A stretch of 64,000 nt of DNA from Oceanicola sp. Lineage in GTDB: Bacteria > Pseudomonadota > Alphaproteobacteria > Rhodobacterales > Rhodobacteraceae. Positions 25,161-33,104 of the stretch are shown piece after piece. Position 1 is the first letter of the stretch, and every line of letters begins with the position of its first letter. The notes below the pieces were generated by a model. The model was given only the letters and a program-made list of their open reading frames with translations. It ran no database searches and was not told the origin of the DNA. The DNA lies in NCBI GenBank assembly GCA_017792405.1, contig CP051231.1, positions 3,790,062 to 3,854,061 of the forward strand, given 5' to 3'. A program made the translations under genes and the position numbers.

Positions 25161-26729
25161 TTACTTTTTCACCACCTTTTCGAGCTGGAGCAGGAAGGAG
25201 GGCTCCAGCGTAAAGTTTTCGACGCGGTCGTTGGTGACGGCGTTCTGCTTCCAGTTCGCGATGAAGGCCCAGGGGGCGTCTTCCTGCACGATCTCCTGCA
25301 TCTGCTTGTAGAGCTCGGCGCGCTTTTCCTGATCCACGGCAGTGCGGGCCTCTTCGAGCAGGGCGTCGACCTCGGGGTTGGAGTAGTAGCCCGAGTTGAA
25401 GCCGCCCTTGTCGGGCCAAGCGTCGGTGCGCAGGGCCAGATAGGGCAGGGTGTCGGGGTCGTTGGTCATCCATGCCATTTCGGCCATGTCTGCCTTGCCC
25501 TCGAGACCCGGGTTCACGTTGCCGAGGAAGGTGTTCCATTCATAGGTTTCGATGGACACATCGAGGCCCACGGCGGCGAGGTCGGCCTGGATCGCGGTGC
25601 CCATGGCGACCGGATCGAGCATGCCTGAGCCGCCCTCGGTCACGTAGAAGGTGAGCGAGGCGCCCTCGGCCCCGGCCTCGGCCAGCAGGGCCTTGGCTTT
25701 TTCGGGATCATAGGGATAGGGCGACAGGCTGTCGTTATAGGCCCATGCGAAGGCGGGCGGCGTGGGGCCAGCGGCGACCTCGGCGGTGCCTTCGAGCACA
25801 TCGTTGACGATGGCTTCCTTGTTGATCGCGTAGTTCACCGCTTGGCGCACCTTCTTGTCGGCCAGCGGGCCTTCCTTGGCGTTCAGGATCAGAAACCAGA
25901 CGTGCGGGCCGGCTTGCTCGACCACGTTGAAGCCATCTCCCTCGAACTGGGAGAGCGCGGTGGGCGGGACCTCGACCATCATGTCGATCCCGCCTGCGAT
26001 CATCTCGGCGACGCGGGTGTTGGCATCTTCGATCGGGCGGAAGACAACGGCCTGCGCCCCGGCGGGCTCGCCCCAGTAGTCTTCATACTTGTCGATCACC
26101 ACCGCCTCGTTGGCGCGCCACTCGACGAACTTGAAGGGGCCGGTGCCCACGGGGCTGCGGCCAAAGTCGGCGCCGCCCGCCTCGACGGCGGCGGGGGAGA
26201 CCATGAGGCCGGTGGGGTAGGCGAGGTTGCTCAGGAAGGGCGCGTAGGGCGCGGAGAGCTTGAACTTGACGGTGGTCTCATCGACCGCCGTGGTCTCCTC
26301 GACGGAGGAGAAGAAGAACGCCAGCGGGAAGGGGCCGGTGTTGTGGAAGGGGTGATCCTCGTTGAGCATCCGGTCGAAGTTGAACTTGACCGCCTCGGCG
26401 TTGAACGGGGTGCCATCGTGGAAGGTGACGCCGGAGCGCAGGGTGAAGGTATATTCGGTGCCGTCTTCCGACACCTCCCAGCTTTCGGCCAGACCGGGGG
26501 CAACCTCGAGCGTGCCCGGCTTGTAGCGGGTCAGCCCCTCGTAAAGGTTCACCAGAATGCGGAAGTCGTTCACCGCGGTCACGGCGGCCGGGTCGAGCGA
26601 CTTGGGTTCGGCCACCTGGCCGACGATCAGTACGCCCTCGGGCGTTTGCGCGGTGGCCGCCATCGGTGCCAACGCGAGCGCGGCTCCGGCAGCGAGGACC
26701 GCGCGGCGGGTCCAGTTGAAGAGGGTCAT
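25161..26729 (-). CDS. Peptide-type ABC transporter substrate-binding protein (SBP_bac_5)
   Basis: This 522-aa protein has an N-terminal signal with twin arginines (WTRRAVLAAGAALALAPMAA), possibly Tat-dependent, and cleavage near ATAQ. The mature sequence shows the family pattern AEPKSLDPAAVTAVNDFRIL, NLYEGLTRYKPG, LRSGVTFHDGTPFNAEAVKF and TGPFKFVEWRANEAVVI. The family binds di- and oligopeptides, glutathione and related molecules. It is the first gene of the leftward operon, and its promoter region holds the palindrome and direct repeats shared with the divergent hydrolase genes. The ligand is probably an N-substituted amino acid or peptide, judging from those hydrolases. Confidence 0.93.
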   Translation of the reverse strand: MTLFNWTRRAVLAAGAALALAPMAATAQTPEGVLIVGQVAEPKSLDPAAVTAVNDFRILVNLYEGLTRYKPGTLEVAPGLAESWEVSEDGTEYTFTLRSGVTFHDGTPFNAEAVKFNFDRMLNEDHPFHNTGPFPLAFFFSSVEETTAVDETTVKFKLSAPYAPFLSNLAYPTGLMVSPAAVEAGGADFGRSPVGTGPFKFVEWRANEAVVIDKYEDYWGEPAGAQAVVFRPIEDANTRVAEMIAGGIDMMVEVPPTALSQFEGDGFNVVEQAGPHVWFLILNAKEGPLADKKVRQAVNYAINKEAIVNDVLEGTAEVAAGPTPPAFAWAYNDSLSPYPYDPEKAKALLAEAGAEGASLTFYVTEGGSGMLDPVAMGTAIQADLAAVGLDVSIETYEWNTFLGNVNPGLEGKADMAEMAWMTNDPDTLPYLALRTDAWPDKGGFNSGYYSNPEVDALLEEARTAVDQEKRAELYKQMQEIVQEDAPWAFIANWKQNAVTNDRVENFTLEPSFLLQLEKVVKK

Positions 26730-26800
26730 TGGAGCATCTCCCTGTGGTTTTTATGGCGGCGATTCCCTTGCGGAAGCCGGGTGTTCGTGTGAGAAATTAA

Positions 26801-26840
26801 TCATGATAAATTTGACCGGTCAATTTTTCATGATAAATTT
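26801..26840. promoter_or_regulatory. Palindrome with flanking direct repeats in divergent promoter (putative GntR operator)
   Basis: TTGACCGGTCAA (26812-26823) is a perfect 12-bp palindrome, extendable to 20 bp with one mismatched pair. The 13-mer TCATGATAAATTT occurs exactly at 26801-26813 and 26828-26840, flanking and slightly overlapping it. The site lies between the divergent transporter and hydrolase genes. A palindrome of this size fits a dimeric GntR/FCD regulator such as the one at 20211-20969. Confidence 0.6.
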
Positions 26841-26864
26841 CTTCGCAAGGAGCCCCGCGCCGAT

Positions 26865-27566
26865 ATGACTTTCTCGATTCTTGTGCAGGACGCCCAAACA
26901 AACGCCATTGCCGGTGCGGCGGCGACCGGAAGCCTCTGCGTGGGCGGCTGGGTGTTGCGGGGCCGGTGGGGCGCGGGGATGAGCGCGAGCCAAGGCGCGG
27001 CGCCCTCGACCATCTGGGGCGAGCAGGTGCTGAACGAGATGGCAGGCGGCAAGGGCGCGGCCGCGGCGGTGGATACTGTGACTGGCCCGGACGAGGGGCG
27101 CGACTGGCGGCAGCTTTCGGCTCTGGATATGGGCGGCGCGGGAACCTGCTTCAGCGGCAAACGAAATACGGCGCTGGTGGCCTCGCATGTCTTTGACGGC
27201 GGGGTGGCGGCTGGCAACATGCTGGGCAGCGCGGAGCTGCCGGAGGCGATGGCGCAGGCCTACCTCAAGGCGCAGGGCAGCTTGCCGGACCGCCTGATGG
27301 CTGCGCTCTGGGCGGCGGCGAAGGGCGGGAGCGACAAGCGCGGGCTGCTCTCTGCGGCGCTGCTGGTGCTGCGGCCCGATGCGGCGCCGCTGACGCTGCG
27401 GGTGGACTACTCAGAGCAACCTTTGGAGGCGTTGGGTGCGCTGTTGGAGCGGGCCACGAGCGGGGACTACGGCGATTGGGCGCGGCAGGTGCCGACGCTG
27501 GAAGCGCCGGAACGGGTGCTGGACGAGGCACTGACGGGCACGCTGGTGCCGGAGCCGGAGGAATGA
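26865..27566 (+). CDS. DUF1028 family protein (putative Ntn-fold hydrolase)
   Basis: The 233-aa protein matches DUF1028: MTFSILVQDAQTNAIAGAAA, GTCFSGKRN and the LPDRLMAALWAAAKGGSDKRG segment. The family is thought to have an Ntn-hydrolase-like fold and often accompanies M20 peptidases and peptide or amino-acid transporters; a catalytic role is not firmly established. Its stop overlaps the ATG of the M20 gene by 4 nt, so the two are co-translated. It is transcribed away from the peptide transporter from a shared promoter region. Confidence 0.9.
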   Translation: MTFSILVQDAQTNAIAGAAATGSLCVGGWVLRGRWGAGMSASQGAAPSTIWGEQVLNEMAGGKGAAAAVDTVTGPDEGRDWRQLSALDMGGAGTCFSGKRNTALVASHVFDGGVAAGNMLGSAELPEAMAQAYLKAQGSLPDRLMAALWAAAKGGSDKRGLLSAALLVLRPDAAPLTLRVDYSEQPLEALGALLERATSGDYGDWARQVPTLEAPERVLDEALTGTLVPEPEE

Positions 27567-28795
27567 CCGGCAGCGGCAAGGATTGGGGCGCGGAGGCGGC
27601 GCGGCATTTGCAGGCCTTGGCGGAAATCTCGGCGCCCGGCCCCGGCGTGACCCGCCTGCCCTACGGGCCGGAGCATCGGCAGGCGGTGGATTACCTGCGG
27701 GAGATGATGCGCGGCGCCGGGCTGGTGCCGGCACTGGATGCCGCCGCGACTTTGGTGGGCCGCGCCGAGGGAGGCGGGGCAGGAACTTTCTACATGGGCA
27801 GCCATCAGGACTCGGTGCCGCAGGGCGGGGCGTTTGACGGGATCGCGGGCGTGGTGCTGCCGGTCATGGCGATGCAGATGCTGGCGGAGGAGGGCGTGGC
27901 GCTGCCCTTCGCGGTGGAGGTCATGGCCTTTGCCGATGAGGAGGGTGTGCGGTTTCCGACCGCGTTGGTGGGCAGCCGGGCGGTGGCGGGCACGGTGGAT
28001 ATCGCAGTGCTCGACATGGTGGACCGGGACGACGTGAGCCTGCGGGCGGCGCTGGAGGGCTTTGGTTGTGACCCGGAAGCGATTCCGCAGGTGGCGCGGG
28101 ACCGGGCGCAGGCCTTGGGTTACCTGGAGGCGCATATCGAGCAGGGGCCGGTGCTGGAGGCCGAGGGCGAGGCGCTGGGCGTGGTGACGGGCATCTGCGG
28201 GATCGAGCGCCATGCGCTGACGTTCACCGGAGAGACGGGCCATGCCGGGACGGTGCCGATGGAGGCGCGCAAGGATGCGCTGGTGGGCGCGGCGCGGGTA
28301 ATTGCCGAGGTCGACCGGCTGGCGCGGGCGACGCCGGGGCTGCGGGCGACCGTGGGGCAGGTGGATGTGCGCCCGGGGGCGGTGAACGCGGTGCCGGGGG
28401 AGGTGCGGATGCCGGTGGAACTCCGCAGCGAAGACGACTCGGCGCGGGAGGCGGCGGGGCAGGCGATTGCCACTTTCGCCAGCCGCGTGGCCGCCGAGAT
28501 GGGGCTGACGCTGGAGGCCCGGCGGACTTATGCCCAACCTGCCGCGCCCTGCGACCCGCGCCTGCGGGCAGCGCTGGTCAAGGCGGTGCAGCAGGGCGGG
28601 GGCAAGGGGCTGGAGCTGACCTCGGGCGCGACCCATGACGCCAGCGCAATTGCCGATCTTTGCCCGATTTCCATGCTGTTCATCCGTTGCCGGGGCGGCG
28701 TGAGCCATAGGCCCGATGAACATGCGGAATCGGACGACCTCGGCGCTGCCGTCCGGGCCATCGCGGCCACCCTCAGGGGCTTGGCGGACGCCTAA
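27563..28795 (+). CDS. M20-family amidohydrolase (allantoate/N-carbamoyl-amino-acid hydrolase type)
   Basis: The ATG at 27563 overlaps the DUF1028 stop; the open frame further upstream is a shadow. The 410-aa protein has the metal site of the family: His81 (GSHQDSV), Asp92 (FDGIAG), the Glu126-Glu127 pair (DEEGVRFP) and His191 (EAHIEQGP). The dimerisation domain contains ETGHAGTVPMEARKDAL, and the last ligand region is VSHRPDEHAE. This pattern is that of HyuC/AllC-like enzymes, which hydrolyse N-carbamoyl-L-amino acids, allantoate or ureidoglycolate. With the transporter it suggests uptake and breakdown of ureido- or acyl-amino acids. Confidence 0.92.
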   Translation: MTGSGKDWGAEAARHLQALAEISAPGPGVTRLPYGPEHRQAVDYLREMMRGAGLVPALDAAATLVGRAEGGGAGTFYMGSHQDSVPQGGAFDGIAGVVLPVMAMQMLAEEGVALPFAVEVMAFADEEGVRFPTALVGSRAVAGTVDIAVLDMVDRDDVSLRAALEGFGCDPEAIPQVARDRAQALGYLEAHIEQGPVLEAEGEALGVVTGICGIERHALTFTGETGHAGTVPMEARKDALVGAARVIAEVDRLARATPGLRATVGQVDVRPGAVNAVPGEVRMPVELRSEDDSAREAAGQAIATFASRVAAEMGLTLEARRTYAQPAAPCDPRLRAALVKAVQQGGGKGLELTSGATHDASAIADLCPISMLFIRCRGGVSHRPDEHAESDDLGAAVRAIAATLRGLADA

Positions 28796-28876
28796 AAAAC
28801 GGGCAATCTCGGGGAGATACAGGATTCTGTGTCATTTCGCTTTGTATTGCCATCGGGGACGTGGATAATTGAAGCA

Positions 28877-30295
28877 ATGACAAAAATCTTTGACGAGATG
28901 TGGGGGAGAGAAGACGCGCTCAGGGCGCCTTACTCCCAATTCGGGCAGTGGTTCGAGGGCGAAGACCCGGCGAGACTGCGGGCGAAACAGCGCGAAGCGG
29001 AGGAGGTTTTCCGGCTCACCGGCATCACCTTCAACGTCTATGGGCAGGCCGCCGCCGAGGAGCGGCTGATCCCCTTCGACATCGTGCCGCGGATCATCAG
29101 CGGGGCGGAGTGGAAGAAGCTCACCCGGGGCATCGAGCAGCGGGTCCGCGCAATCAACGCCTTCTTGCATGACATCTATCATCGCCAAGAGATCGTGCGC
29201 GCCGGGCGGCTGCCGGTGGAGATGATCAAGAACAATGAGGCCTACCTGCCGGAGATGGTGGGCGTGACCCCGCCGGGCGGGGTTTATACCCATATCGTCG
29301 GCATCGACCTCGTGCGCACCGGCGACGACGAGTTTTACGTGCTGGAGGACAACGCCCGCACGCCAAGCGGTGTGAGCTACATGCTCGAAAACCGCGAGAC
29401 GATGTACAAGATGTTCCCCGAGCTGTTCAGCCAGACAAAGGTGCAGCCGGTGAGCCAGTATCCGCGCTCGCTGCTGCGCTCGCTCTCGGCCTGTGCACCG
29501 AGCTGTGCCGAGGGGACGCCCACGGTGGCTGTGCTCACGCCGGGCAGCTACAACTCTGCCTATTTCGAGCATGCGTTCCTTGCCGATCAGATGGGCGTGG
29601 AGCTGGTCGAAGGCTCCGACCTGCGGGTTGTGGACGGACGCGTGGCGATGCGGACCACGCAGGGCTACAAGCCGATCGACGTGATCTACCGCCGGATCGA
29701 CGATGACTTCATCGACCCGCTGACCTTCAACCCCGAGAGTGCGCTGGGCGTACCGGGGATCATGGATGTTTATCGCGCGGGCAACATCGCCATCGCCAAC
29801 GCGCCGGGCACGGGCATTGCCGATGACAAGGCGATCTACAGCTACATGCCGGAGATCGTGGAGTTCTACACCGGCGAGAAAGCGATCTTGCAGAACGTGC
29901 CGACATGGCGCTGCAACGACCCGGAGAGCCTGAAGTACGTGCTCGACAACCTCGACGAGCTGGTGGTGAAGGAAGTGCATGGCTCGGGCGGCTACGGCAT
30001 GCTGATCGGGCCGACCGCGAGCAAGAAGGAGCTGGCCGAGTTCCGCAAGAAGCTGGAGGCGAAGCCGGGCAACTACATCGCCCAGCCCACGCTCAGCCTT
30101 TCGACCGTGCCGATCATGACCAAGGCGGGCCTTGCTCCGCGCCACGTGGACCTGCGGCCCTTTGTGCTCGTCAGCCCGGAGGGGGTGAACATCACCCCCG
30201 GCGGCCTCACCCGCGTGGCCCTGAAGAAGGGCAGCCTCGTGGTGAACTCGAGCCAGGGCGGAGGCACCAAGGACACCTGGGTGCTGGAGGACTGA
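28877..30295 (+). CDS. Circularly permuted ATP-grasp type 2 enzyme, cluster B
   Basis: ATG 28877 gives MTKIFDEMWGREDALRAPYS, the usual start of this family; a GTG at 28829 would add 16 residues. The protein of about 472 aa has the conserved LEDNARTPSGVSYMLENR, TPGSYNSAYFEHAFLA, LQNVPTWRC and KEVHGSGGYGMLIGP (Lys365, Gly-rich loop from 369) motifs expected of an intact ATP and metal site. ATP-grasp enzymes form amide or thioester bonds through acyl-phosphates; this group is predicted to make a peptide or a peptide tag. It heads an alpha-E, transglutaminase and Anbu operon with tight spacing. Confidence 0.92.
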   Translation: MTKIFDEMWGREDALRAPYSQFGQWFEGEDPARLRAKQREAEEVFRLTGITFNVYGQAAAEERLIPFDIVPRIISGAEWKKLTRGIEQRVRAINAFLHDIYHRQEIVRAGRLPVEMIKNNEAYLPEMVGVTPPGGVYTHIVGIDLVRTGDDEFYVLEDNARTPSGVSYMLENRETMYKMFPELFSQTKVQPVSQYPRSLLRSLSACAPSCAEGTPTVAVLTPGSYNSAYFEHAFLADQMGVELVEGSDLRVVDGRVAMRTTQGYKPIDVIYRRIDDDFIDPLTFNPESALGVPGIMDVYRAGNIAIANAPGTGIADDKAIYSYMPEIVEFYTGEKAILQNVPTWRCNDPESLKYVLDNLDELVVKEVHGSGGYGMLIGPTASKKELAEFRKKLEAKPGNYIAQPTLSLSTVPIMTKAGLAPRHVDLRPFVLVSPEGVNITPGGLTRVALKKGSLVVNSSQGGGTKDTWVLED

Positions 30296-30299
30296 CGCG

Positions 30300-31241
30300 A
30301 TGCTAGGCAAGACGGCAGGCGGGTTGTTCTGGATGTACCGCTACCTTGAGCGGGCCGAGAATATCACCCGGATGATCGAGACCGGCCAGCGCATTGCGCT
30401 CACCCGGAATCAGGAAAACGACGACGAGTGGGCGAGCGTGCTTCAGACCGCCTCGGTCGATCTCGGCTACTTCGAAAAATACGACGAGCTCAGCAAGGAC
30501 ACGGTCATCGACTGGATGCTGCGCGACAAGGATAACGCCTCCTCGGTGATGAGCGCGGTGGAAGCGGCGCGCAACAATGCCCGGCAGGTGCGCGGCGCGC
30601 TGACCCATGAGACTTGGGAGGCGATGAACGGCTGCTGGATGCGGCTGAAGGAACTGCTGAAGCGCAAGGTGAACGAGCGCGACCTGCCGCAGGCGTTGGG
30701 CCTGATCCGGCAGCGCACCGCGCTCGTGCGCGGCGCGACCCACGGCACCCTGCTGCGCAACGACATCTACGATTTTGCCCGGATCGGCACCTTCCTCGAG
30801 CGGGCCGACAACACCGGCCGTATCCTCGATGTGAAGTATTATGTGCTACTGCCCTCGGCCAATGCGGTGGGCTCGCAGCTCGACAACGTGCAGTGGGAGA
30901 CCATCCTGCGCTCGGTCAGCGGGGAAAGCGGCATTCGGATGGTCTATGGCCACAACCCGACCCCGCGCGACATTGCCGCCTTCCTCATTCTGGACGGGCG
31001 GATGCCGCGCAGTCTCTACTTCTGCGCCAAGAAGTTGCAGGACAACCTCGGCTATCTCGCCCATGACTACGGCGAGACTGCCACAAGCCACGACCTTGCC
31101 GTGCAACTTGGCAAACGGCTCAAGGAACGCAGCATCGATGAGATCTTCGATATCGGGCTGCACGAGTTCATCCAGGAGATCCTCATTGCGCTGGGCGAGC
31201 TCAGCCGCCAGATTGAGGTCGACTATCGGTTTTATGAATAG
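30300..31241 (+). CDS. Alpha-E domain protein, cluster B
   Basis: This 313-aa all-helical protein begins MLGKTAGGLFWMYRYLERAE, the alpha-E signature, and contains QVRGALTHETWEAMNGCW and FLERADNTGRILDVKYYVLL. Alpha-E proteins are invariably linked to CP-ATP-grasp enzymes, as separate genes or fused as in cluster A, and are assumed to be scaffold or substrate-binding partners; biochemical data are scarce. The gene starts 4 nt after the ATP-grasp stop, so co-translation is likely. There is no signal peptide. Confidence 0.9.
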   Translation: MLGKTAGGLFWMYRYLERAENITRMIETGQRIALTRNQENDDEWASVLQTASVDLGYFEKYDELSKDTVIDWMLRDKDNASSVMSAVEAARNNARQVRGALTHETWEAMNGCWMRLKELLKRKVNERDLPQALGLIRQRTALVRGATHGTLLRNDIYDFARIGTFLERADNTGRILDVKYYVLLPSANAVGSQLDNVQWETILRSVSGESGIRMVYGHNPTPRDIAAFLILDGRMPRSLYFCAKKLQDNLGYLAHDYGETATSHDLAVQLGKRLKERSIDEIFDIGLHEFIQEILIALGELSRQIEVDYRFYE

Positions 31242-31253
31242 GCCGGACAGACC

Positions 31254-32072
31254 ATGCGCCTGAAGATTGCCCACGAGACCCGCTACAGCTTTTCGGAGCC
31301 GGTGCGCTATGGGCTGCAACAGATGCGGAAAACGCCCAAATCCTACCGCAACCAAAAGGTTGTGAGTTGGGAGACCTCGGTGATCGGCGGCAAGAAAGAG
31401 CTGCAGTACGAGGACCAGCACCGCAACACGGTTGAGCTGATTTCGATCACCCCCGGCGAGACCGAGCTGCTCTTGCGCAGCGAGGGCGAGGTGGAGTTGG
31501 AAGAAACCAACGGCGTGATCGGCCCGCATGAGAGCCTGACGCCGCTCTGGCTTTTCGACCGGCAGACCCCGCAGACCAAGCCCGGCCCGCATGTGCGGGA
31601 GCTGGCCCGCTCGCTGCACGGCCGCGAGGGGCTGGACCAGCTGCATGCACTGATGTCGGCGGTGGCCAAGGCGGTGAAATACACCGCGGGCGCCTCGGCC
31701 TCGGACTGGAGCGCGGAAAAGGTGATGGAGGCCGGAAAGGGCGTGTGCTCGGATCAGGCCCATGTGTTCATCTCCGCCGCGCGGCTGCTCGGCCATCCGG
31801 CGCGCTACGTTTCGGGCTACCTGATGCTGGACGACCGCCAGAGCCAGGAGGCGATGCACGGCTGGGCCGAGGCCCATGTGGACGCGCTGGGCTGGGTTGG
31901 CTTTGACGTGAGCAACGATCAGTCGCCCGACACACGCTACGTTCGCGTTGCGACAGGGCTGGACTATGCAGGCGCTGCGCCGGTAACTGGAACGCGCACC
32001 GGTGGCGAGGAAGAATCCCTCTCCGTCGCCATAGAGGTGGCGCAACAGATGAGCCAGAGCCAAGAACAGTAA
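31254..32072 (+). CDS. Transglutaminase-like family protein, cluster B
   Basis: The 272-aa protein has the N-terminal beta domain (MRLKIAHETRYSFSEPVRYG) and a papain-like core with Cys165 (GKGVCSDQAH), His202 (AMHGWAEAHV) and Asp218 (WVGFDVSND), so the catalytic triad is intact. There is no signal peptide. It lies 12 nt after the alpha-E gene and 1 nt before Anbu. The family may remove, transfer or cross-link peptides made by the neighbouring ATP-grasp enzyme. Confidence 0.92.
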   Translation: MRLKIAHETRYSFSEPVRYGLQQMRKTPKSYRNQKVVSWETSVIGGKKELQYEDQHRNTVELISITPGETELLLRSEGEVELEETNGVIGPHESLTPLWLFDRQTPQTKPGPHVRELARSLHGREGLDQLHALMSAVAKAVKYTAGASASDWSAEKVMEAGKGVCSDQAHVFISAARLLGHPARYVSGYLMLDDRQSQEAMHGWAEAHVDALGWVGFDVSNDQSPDTRYVRVATGLDYAGAAPVTGTRTGGEEESLSVAIEVAQQMSQSQEQ

Positions 32073-32073
32073 C

Positions 32074-32802
32074 ATGACCTATTGCGTCGGAATGAAGCTC
32101 GATCGCGGGCTCGTTTTCATGTCTGACACCCGGACCAATGCGGGCGTCGATAACATCAGCGTTTTCAAGAAGATGCACTCTTGGGAGGTGCCCGGAGAGC
32201 GGGTGATCACCCTGATGAGCGCGGGCAATCTGGCGACCACGCAGGCGGTGGTTTCGATCCTCGAAGAGCGGACCAAAGCGCAGAGCGAGCGCAACCCCTC
32301 GCTGCTGGAAGCGCCCAGCATGTTTCAGGTCGCGCGGATGGTGGCCAAGGTTCTGAAGGATGTGATCGCCGAGCATGAGCAGGCAGGACAGCAGGCCGCT
32401 GCCTTTGGCGCGACGCTGATCCTTGGGGGCCAGATCGACGGCACCGCGCCCCGGCTGTTCCTGATCTACCCGGAAGGCAACTTCATCGAAGCGGGGGACG
32501 ACACGCCGTTCTTCCAGATCGGCGAAACCAAATATGGCCGCCCGATCCTTGTGCGCGCCTATCGCCCGGAGATGAGCTTTGCCGAAGCGGTGAAGCTGCT
32601 GATGGTGAGCTTCGACTCGACGGTGAAGGCCAACCTGACGGTCGGCCTGCCGTTTGATGTGCAGTTCTACGAAGAGGGCAGCCTGACGCTGGGCTACCAG
32701 AGCCGGATCGAGGCCGATGATGCCGATTTCCAGCGCATCTCCAGCGGCTGGGGCGAGGCCCTGACCGCCGCGCTCGACAGCCTGCCCGACATCGAGCTTT
32801 AG
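32074..32802 (+). CDS. Anbu: proteasome/HslV-like Ntn-hydrolase subunit
   Basis: The 242-aa protein starts MTYCVGMKLDRGLVFMSDTR, placing Thr at the mature N-terminus once Met is removed. Asp18 and Lys32/33 of the open frame match the proteasome beta-subunit triad of Thr1, Asp17 and Lys33. Length and the pattern AAFGATLILGGQIDG, then GESKYG-like GETKYGRPIL, fit Anbu, the bacterial ancestral-beta-subunit family. Anbu has been reported to form open helical rather than closed ring assemblies, and no regulatory ATPase is known for it. Its linkage with ATP-grasp, alpha-E and transglutaminase genes is the recurrent context, seen here intact. Confidence 0.92.
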   Translation: MTYCVGMKLDRGLVFMSDTRTNAGVDNISVFKKMHSWEVPGERVITLMSAGNLATTQAVVSILEERTKAQSERNPSLLEAPSMFQVARMVAKVLKDVIAEHEQAGQQAAAFGATLILGGQIDGTAPRLFLIYPEGNFIEAGDDTPFFQIGETKYGRPILVRAYRPEMSFAEAVKLLMVSFDSTVKANLTVGLPFDVQFYEEGSLTLGYQSRIEADDADFQRISSGWGEALTAALDSLPDIEL

Positions 32803-32807
32803 AGCGG

Positions 32808-33032
32808 GTGACTGCCCTGCAGCCCTTTACCCGCGAGGAGTTGGAGCCGCGGCTGCGCCGGTTGGTGAACGCGGAGGTGCCGGAGGCGGAGGAAGAGGCC
32901 TATGTGGCCGAGCTTTCCGCCCGTATCCTCGACCCGCAATGGCTGGATTACCTCTATGCGAAGGAGTGGGAGCATCTGACGCTGGAAGAGGCCTGCGACA
33001 AGATCCTGAGCTATCGCGCCATCCGGCTGTGA
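32808..33032 (+). CDS. Small acidic helical protein downstream of Anbu (74 aa)
   Basis: A GTG start at 32808, 5 nt after the Anbu stop, opens a 74-aa protein. It is predicted to be helical and acidic (VPEAEEEAYVAELSARILD, then EWEHLTLEEACDKILSYRAI). No signal peptide, membrane segment or recognised family is seen. Tight spacing with Anbu suggests co-expression, so it could be an adaptor or inhibitor of the Anbu cluster; this is inference. The frame is clean and codon use resembles its neighbours, supporting a real gene. Confidence 0.6.
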   Translation: MTALQPFTREELEPRLRRLVNAEVPEAEEEAYVAELSARILDPQWLDYLYAKEWEHLTLEEACDKILSYRAIRL

Positions 33033-33104
33033 CACGGCAACCGCTTGGACAGGCGTTCATAAGGCGGTAAGCAGGGAGAAAGACCCGTTGAAAGGCCCGC
33101 TCCG

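Noticed and set aside
28832..30310. Minus-strand 492-codon frame opposite the cluster B ATP-grasp gene
   Set aside because: The plus strand encodes a clear CP-ATP-grasp enzyme; the antisense product is His/Arg-rich without known motifs.
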